Positions 6,541 to 10,064 of a stretch of 10,064 nucleotides of DNA are shown here, piece after piece. This DNA is from Clostridia bacterium (GTDB taxonomy: Bacteria; Bacillota; Clostridia; Oscillospirales; Butyricicoccaceae). The notes beneath the pieces were generated by a model. The model was not told the DNA's origin, did no database searches, and worked only from the letters and a program-made list of their open reading frames with translations. The stretch spans positions 1-10,064 of the forward strand of contig JAFYOK010000276.1 in assembly GCA_017560175.1 (NCBI GenBank). The letters run 5' to 3'. How positions within the stretch are numbered: position 1 is the first letter of the stretch; the number at the start of each line of letters is the position of its first letter. A program made the position numbers and the translations under genes.

Positions 6541-7863
6541 CTATTTTCTGATGTGCATAGTGAGCCAAGTAAGCTGAAGTCCGACAATGCCGATGTCTGT
6601 GTCGATATAGAAAATAGAATCATCATACAGAATCATAAGCCGATAATGTCCGCTTTCTGTAGAGTACATATAGGCTTTTTCAGCTTGATAGGGAAGGCTG
6701 CGAATTAGGTTTTCGCGGTCTGTAAAGTGATAACGCTTAGCCATAGTATCAAATACCAGTTCGCGCAGCCAATTCCAGCCGAGTTCTAATGTGTGATATT
6801 CCAACGAGCCCTCGACACCATCTTCGGAATAGCGGGTGTGGGTTGCCAGCACCGATGTGTTAATATCATGGCGGATCGAAGGTGCAGTTTCAATGAGTCC
6901 GGTCAGATCATAAAGGGTCAGCAGGGGATCGGGGAAGTCGGTCACTTCTTCCATCTGTTCCTGCATGGTGGAGCGCAGATCAAAGGCCGTCAGATACCAT
7001 ACCATGCCGCCGCAGAGAGTCAGCGAGAGGATGACCGAAATGGCCATGGTGGTGTTTCGTGTCTTTTTGCCATCCCAACCCAGCTTTTTAAACCACTTGA
7101 GCAAGATGGAAAGAATGACAAAAATAGAAATGGTAGCAGCCAGAATGAGCAGGTAATAGATGCGGGCATTTGCACTGGTGGCATCCAGCAGCAGAACAGT
7201 CACCAACAGAAGAGCCGCACCCGACGGTACAGCGAGCAGCAGATTGCGGAGACGGGAAAGGGTAGGCAGGCAGGGTTTGCCCTCGGCCACCGCCTGTTTG
7301 GAGCCGTGATACCAGATAAAATAGCCCACCGTCTCAAAGAGCAGGTAACCGGTCAGCAGCAGAACGGCGGTGATCAATGTCAGGCTCGTGTTGCTGGAAA
7401 CCATGGAAAAGGCATTGAATTGAAAGTTCTGCCATTGGGTCACCAGCTGCAGGAGCATGGAAAGGAGGAGCAGCACGCGGCCGAGAAGGTAGCTCTTCTT
7501 GATGGCGCCGTGGATGGCCTGCAGCTTGTAGGCTTCGTCGGTCTCGATGGGAACAGGATCGGTGCGGTCGGTCTGGAAGATCTGCATAGGCCCTTTGGTG
7601 GCCGTCAGTGTCCATCCCTGGGCGGCACACAGGTCGATATAGGTTTCCTGACCTTCCGACATGTGCGGATCAAAGTCGGTGGCTTCGGGGAAGAAGGTGA
7701 CAGCATAGTGGATGTCCTGCGGTTCAGTCTTGGAGAAATGCAGAAGCATATTGCCGTACTTGCTCAGCATCCAACCCTTGCGCGCCTGCTTTTCCAGAAT
7801 ATGTGCCAGGTAGTCGCCATCCAAAGGCGTGAAATTATTGAGGATGTATTTATTGTTCAGCAT
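6541..7863 (-). CDS. DUF2812 multi-pass membrane protein with C-terminal soluble domain (paralogue 3 of 3)
   Basis: Function unknown. Residues 1 to about 100 form a DUF2812 domain: YILNNF, the KGW block (29-31), F/Y-rich strands (LHFSKTEPQDIHYAVTFF), then YIDLCAAQGW (75-84) and GPMQIFQ. A conserved DPVPIETDE (102-110) links it to the membrane part. Hydrophobic stretches lie near 126-141, 160-184, 206-226, 234-257 and 272-292, about five helices. The tail from about 300 to 440 is soluble. If the N-domain is cytoplasmic and there are five helices, the tail would be outside the cell. It is the last gene of a - strand trio, starting 26 bases after the middle paralogue. The ATG is supported by TGAGGT (complement of 7871-7876). 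The stop TAG abuts the shared terminator. DUF2812 genes often neighbour PadR-type regulators; none is in view. Confidence 0.87.
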   Translation of the reverse strand: MLNNKYILNNFTPLDGDYLAHILEKQARKGWMLSKYGNMLLHFSKTEPQDIHYAVTFFPEATDFDPHMSEGQETYIDLCAAQGWTLTATKGPMQIFQTDRTDPVPIETDEAYKLQAIHGAIKKSYLLGRVLLLLSMLLQLVTQWQNFQFNAFSMVSSNTSLTLITAVLLLTGYLLFETVGYFIWYHGSKQAVAEGKPCLPTLSRLRNLLLAVPSGAALLLVTVLLLDATSANARIYYLLILAATISIFVILSILLKWFKKLGWDGKKTRNTTMAISVILSLTLCGGMVWYLTAFDLRSTMQEQMEEVTDFPDPLLTLYDLTGLIETAPSIRHDINTSVLATHTRYSEDGVEGSLEYHTLELGWNWLRELVFDTMAKRYHFTDRENLIRSLPYQAEKAYMYSTESGHYRLMILYDDSIFYIDTDIGIVGLQLTWLTMHIRK

Positions 7864-7889
7864 AGGGAATACCTCACTTTACGGAAGGT

Positions 7890-8753
7890 TCAGGGCAGCA
7901 TATTGATCAGCTTGGCCGCCAGTTTTTCAGCCAGATTAAAAATCAGAAAGTGGGAGGCCATCAGGAAAATATAGACCTGCTCTTTGGATTTGAAATGTTT
8001 CTTTCCATTCTGATAGTACCGCCACCAGAGAAGGTCGAGCGGGAGCGCAATGATCAGAAATGCTGCGATCTTGATGGGGCCGAGCAAAACGAACATAACC
8101 GCAAAGCCAAGAAGGATCGAAACCAGATTGAGTATGAGGCGCGGATAAAACAGCGTAGGTAACAGCGACTTTCCTTTTTTTGCACGGTTGTAGCTTGCAT
8201 GAAACCAGACAAAATACCAAATCAGCTTGAGCAGTCCGCAGAAAGCATTGAAGAAGAGGGCAATACCCATCAACCTGAACTCGGGGATATGAGAGAGACC
8301 ATCGAACATACCATAGGGGAAATCATCGAGCAGGCCGAACAGAACAGGGAGCGCAATGGCAGCGCTGACGAAATTGTTGAGCAGATACCGCCCCACACCG
8401 GCGCCGATGGCCTGCAGCTGCACCATGGGGTCGGTCTCGATGGGAACAGGATCGGGGTGGGTATTGCAGAAGATCTGCCGCGTGCCATAGGTCCATACCA
8501 GTTCCCAGCCGGAGGCGGCACACATCTCAAGGTAAGCCTCGTGTTCCTCGGTCAGCGTGGGTTCCAGTACGCTGTTGTTGGGAAAATAAGGAGTCGCATA
8601 GGAGAGCTCCATGGCCTCGCCTTCTTCAAAAACGAGAAAGTTGGGGACAATTTCTTTAAAATGCCAGCCTTTGTGGGCCATTTTCTCCAGCTTGCGGGCC
8701 AACACACCGGTGTCAAACAGAGAATAAATATTGGGGATAAGTTTTTTCTTCAT
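7890..8753 (-). CDS. DUF2812 multi-pass membrane protein, short form without C-terminal domain (paralogue 2 of 3)
   Basis: Function unknown. The 287-residue protein repeats its neighbours' plan: IPNIYSLFD, KMAHKGW (24-30), paired strands, then YLEMCAASGWELVWTYG (74-90), QIFC and DPVPIETD (101-108). Hydrophobic stretches lie at about 122-142, 158-184, 203-222, 225-245 and 258-275. The segment WYFVWFHASYNRAKKGKSLLPT (in part at 179-200) matches the equivalent WYHGS...GK.CLPT of the downstream paralogue. The protein ends 12 residues after the fifth helix, so it lacks the soluble tail of about 150 residues found on both flanking proteins. The stop is clean and the next gene starts 26 bases on, so this looks like a settled short form and not a fresh frameshift. 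The ATG has AGAGAGGT 7 bases upstream; the preceding gene ends 21 bases before it. Confidence 0.87.
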   Translation of the reverse strand: MKKKLIPNIYSLFDTGVLARKLEKMAHKGWHFKEIVPNFLVFEEGEAMELSYATPYFPNNSVLEPTLTEEHEAYLEMCAASGWELVWTYGTRQIFCNTHPDPVPIETDPMVQLQAIGAGVGRYLLNNFVSAAIALPVLFGLLDDFPYGMFDGLSHIPEFRLMGIALFFNAFCGLLKLIWYFVWFHASYNRAKKGKSLLPTLFYPRLILNLVSILLGFAVMFVLLGPIKIAAFLIIALPLDLLWWRYYQNGKKHFKSKEQVYIFLMASHFLIFNLAEKLAAKLINMLP

Positions 8754-8774
8754 GGGGTTTACCTCTCTTTCAGC

Positions 8775-10064
8775 TTACACTTCCAGCAGCCGATCGACGA
8801 TCAGATCGACCTGTTTGTCGGTCATGTCGTGAAGGTCATATAGATACAGCACGCGATCGGGATAAAGCAGGGCATAGGTCTTGCCATCGCTTTCGGGATC
8901 TGCATAACACATTGTGCGTATTGCGCCGCAGCGGTTCTGCTCGTCTACTGTGCCTATGGCTGAATAGTGGTTCAGTATACTCTTGTAATGGAATGTGTTC
9001 AATGTGTCCATGCGTGCCTGTCGGACCGAAATCTCCAATACAGGCAGGTCAAGATCGATGCCCATCGGTGCCTGTGTAAAGGTCTGATGCTCCATCAGCA
9101 GGCTTTTTTCGGTGGAAGCGATACAGGAATAGATGATGTTGGGAACGGCTTCGTCCAGTTCTTCCAGCGTGACAGGAAGCGAATCGCTGCGCTGTACTAC
9201 GATCCTGCCGTCGGCATAGGGCGGTGTGAAGGAAAGCATACGCAGCTCATTGGCACCGAGATAGATTAACGCCAAAAGCACTACTGCGCAAAGTCCGGCA
9301 AACCTGCGGACGGAAGCGGCGTTTTTCAGATGTTTTTTGCCGATGTGGATGCTGAACAGGTCTGCTCCGTTTATGATAAGCCGAATCACGGCATAGAACG
9401 CAAGGAAGCGAAAGTCGCCGCGTGCAATGAAGACCACCAGCCAGAGGGTGACCCATAACCAGAAACCGGCCCGACGGATGACTGTATGGGTGGAGGGAAG
9501 AGGCAGGCCAAGCTCGACCTGGCGGCTGCCTTTGAAAAACCAGTAGAAGTAGAAGATCAGTTCGAGAAGCGAACGGATCATTGTATAGTTTACTGCGGCG
9601 ATCCATACAGGATACCATGGAGCCGGGGTGAGGTATCCGGATTCAAAACGGAAGCGAGTCAGCCAGAATAGTGGGATAAGGATAAGCGAGAGGTGCAGCA
9701 GGATGTGTGTCTTACCTATGCCGCCGTCGATGGCTTTCAGCTTGAGGACATCATCGGTCTCCAACGGCACAGGATTGGCTGCGGCGCTTTGAAAGACCTG
9801 CATGGGGCCATAGGCCGCGGCCAGCTCCCATCCCGATGCACTGCACAGGTCGATATAAGATAGCTGATCTTCTGACATGGTCGGATCTTCGGCTTCGGCG
9901 CCGGGGAAGAAGCCGATGGCATAGTGAAGCGCCTGTGGCTCGGTCTTACGGAACGAGAGCTGGTATCGGCCGATCTTCTCCAGCTGCCAGCCCTTCAGTG
10001 CCATGCGTTCTATTCTATCGGTCAGAAGATGGTCGTCAAACATGGAGTAAGTATTGAGGATGTA
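8775..10064 (-). CDS. DUF2812 multi-pass membrane protein with C-terminal soluble domain (paralogue 1 of 3), 5' end outside window
   Basis: Function unknown. The frame stays open to the right edge. An internal ATG at 10041-10043 could be taken as the start, but the seven codons before it read YILNTYS, matching YILNNF and IPNIYS at the N-termini of the other two paralogues. The true start is therefore just outside the window, probably by a few codons. The 429 visible residues show MALKGWQLEK, the strand pair SFRKTEPQALHYAIGFF, YIDLCSASGWEL, GPMQVFQ and NPVPLETDD. About five hydrophobic helices follow (near 119-136, 151-178, 197-214, 217-237 and 254-272), and then a soluble tail to 429. The architecture is like the third paralogue. 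It is the first visible gene of the operon; promoter and any regulator lie beyond the window. Stop TAA at 8775-8777. Confidence 0.87.
   Translation of the reverse strand, partial: YILNTYSMFDDHLLTDRIERMALKGWQLEKIGRYQLSFRKTEPQALHYAIGFFPGAEAEDPTMSEDQLSYIDLCSASGWELAAAYGPMQVFQSAAANPVPLETDDVLKLKAIDGGIGKTHILLHLSLILIPLFWLTRFRFESGYLTPAPWYPVWIAAVNYTMIRSLLELIFYFYWFFKGSRQVELGLPLPSTHTVIRRAGFWLWVTLWLVVFIARGDFRFLAFYAVIRLIINGADLFSIHIGKKHLKNAASVRRFAGLCAVVLLALIYLGANELRMLSFTPPYADGRIVVQRSDSLPVTLEELDEAVPNIIYSCIASTEKSLLMEHQTFTQAPMGIDLDLPVLEISVRQARMDTLNTFHYKSILNHYSAIGTVDEQNRCGAIRTMCYADPESDGKTYALLYPDRVLYLYDLHDMTDKQVDLIVDRLLEV

Noticed and set aside
6793..7974. 393-codon open frame on the + strand opposite the third DUF2812 gene
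   Set aside because: It is in codon register with the - strand gene and has no recognisable motif. The - strand reading has paralogues, membrane helices and a ribosome binding site.
8199..8843. 214-codon open frame on the + strand opposite the middle DUF2812 gene
   Set aside because: It is a shadow of the - strand paralogue, with no domain pattern and no coherent neighbours.

Overview
The window looks like a piece of a GC-rich Clostridia chromosome, most likely a gut anaerobe of the Oscillospiraceae (Faecalibacterium/Subdoligranulum/Oscillibacter-like). Three things point there: histidine is degraded by the folate-linked formiminotransferase route; three DUF2812 membrane proteins, a Firmicutes family, lie in tandem; and a nested palindromic intergenic element carries the motifs GGCTTCCCC and GGGGAAGGCT, which I recall as abundant between genes in that family. 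The genus call is inference; the gene calls do not depend on it.

Layout. Bases 1-5661 (+ strand) are a histidine-utilisation operon: hutH (3' part only, cut by the left edge), hutU, ftcD, hutI and fchA. Together they convert histidine to urocanate (HutH), imidazolone propionate (HutU) and formiminoglutamate (HutI). FtcD then transfers the formimino group to tetrahydrofolate, releasing glutamate, and FchA converts it to 5,10-methenyl-THF and ammonia. No hutG- or hutF-type gene is seen. HutH and hutU are separated by 119 bases holding a strong stem-loop; hutU/ftcD are 1 base apart, ftcD/hutI 37 bases apart, and hutI/fchA overlap by 4 bases. A clear rho-independent terminator (5671-5704) closes the operon.

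Bases 5705-6011 have no convincing gene. They hold a nested, multi-branched palindromic element (about 5727-5976). It is followed by a gene of the hypoxanthine-DNA glycosylase (UDG family 6) type at 6012-6506 (+), which ends in a hairpin terminator shared with the convergent operon.

Bases 6541-10064 (- strand) are three tandem paralogous DUF2812 membrane proteins, read right to left with gaps of 21 and 26 bases. All have an N-terminal soluble DUF2812 domain followed by about five membrane helices. The first (cut by the right edge) and third also carry a C-terminal soluble domain of about 150 residues, which the middle one lacks. Their function is unknown, and this cluster is the least understood part of the window. 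Any promoter or regulator for it would lie beyond the right edge.
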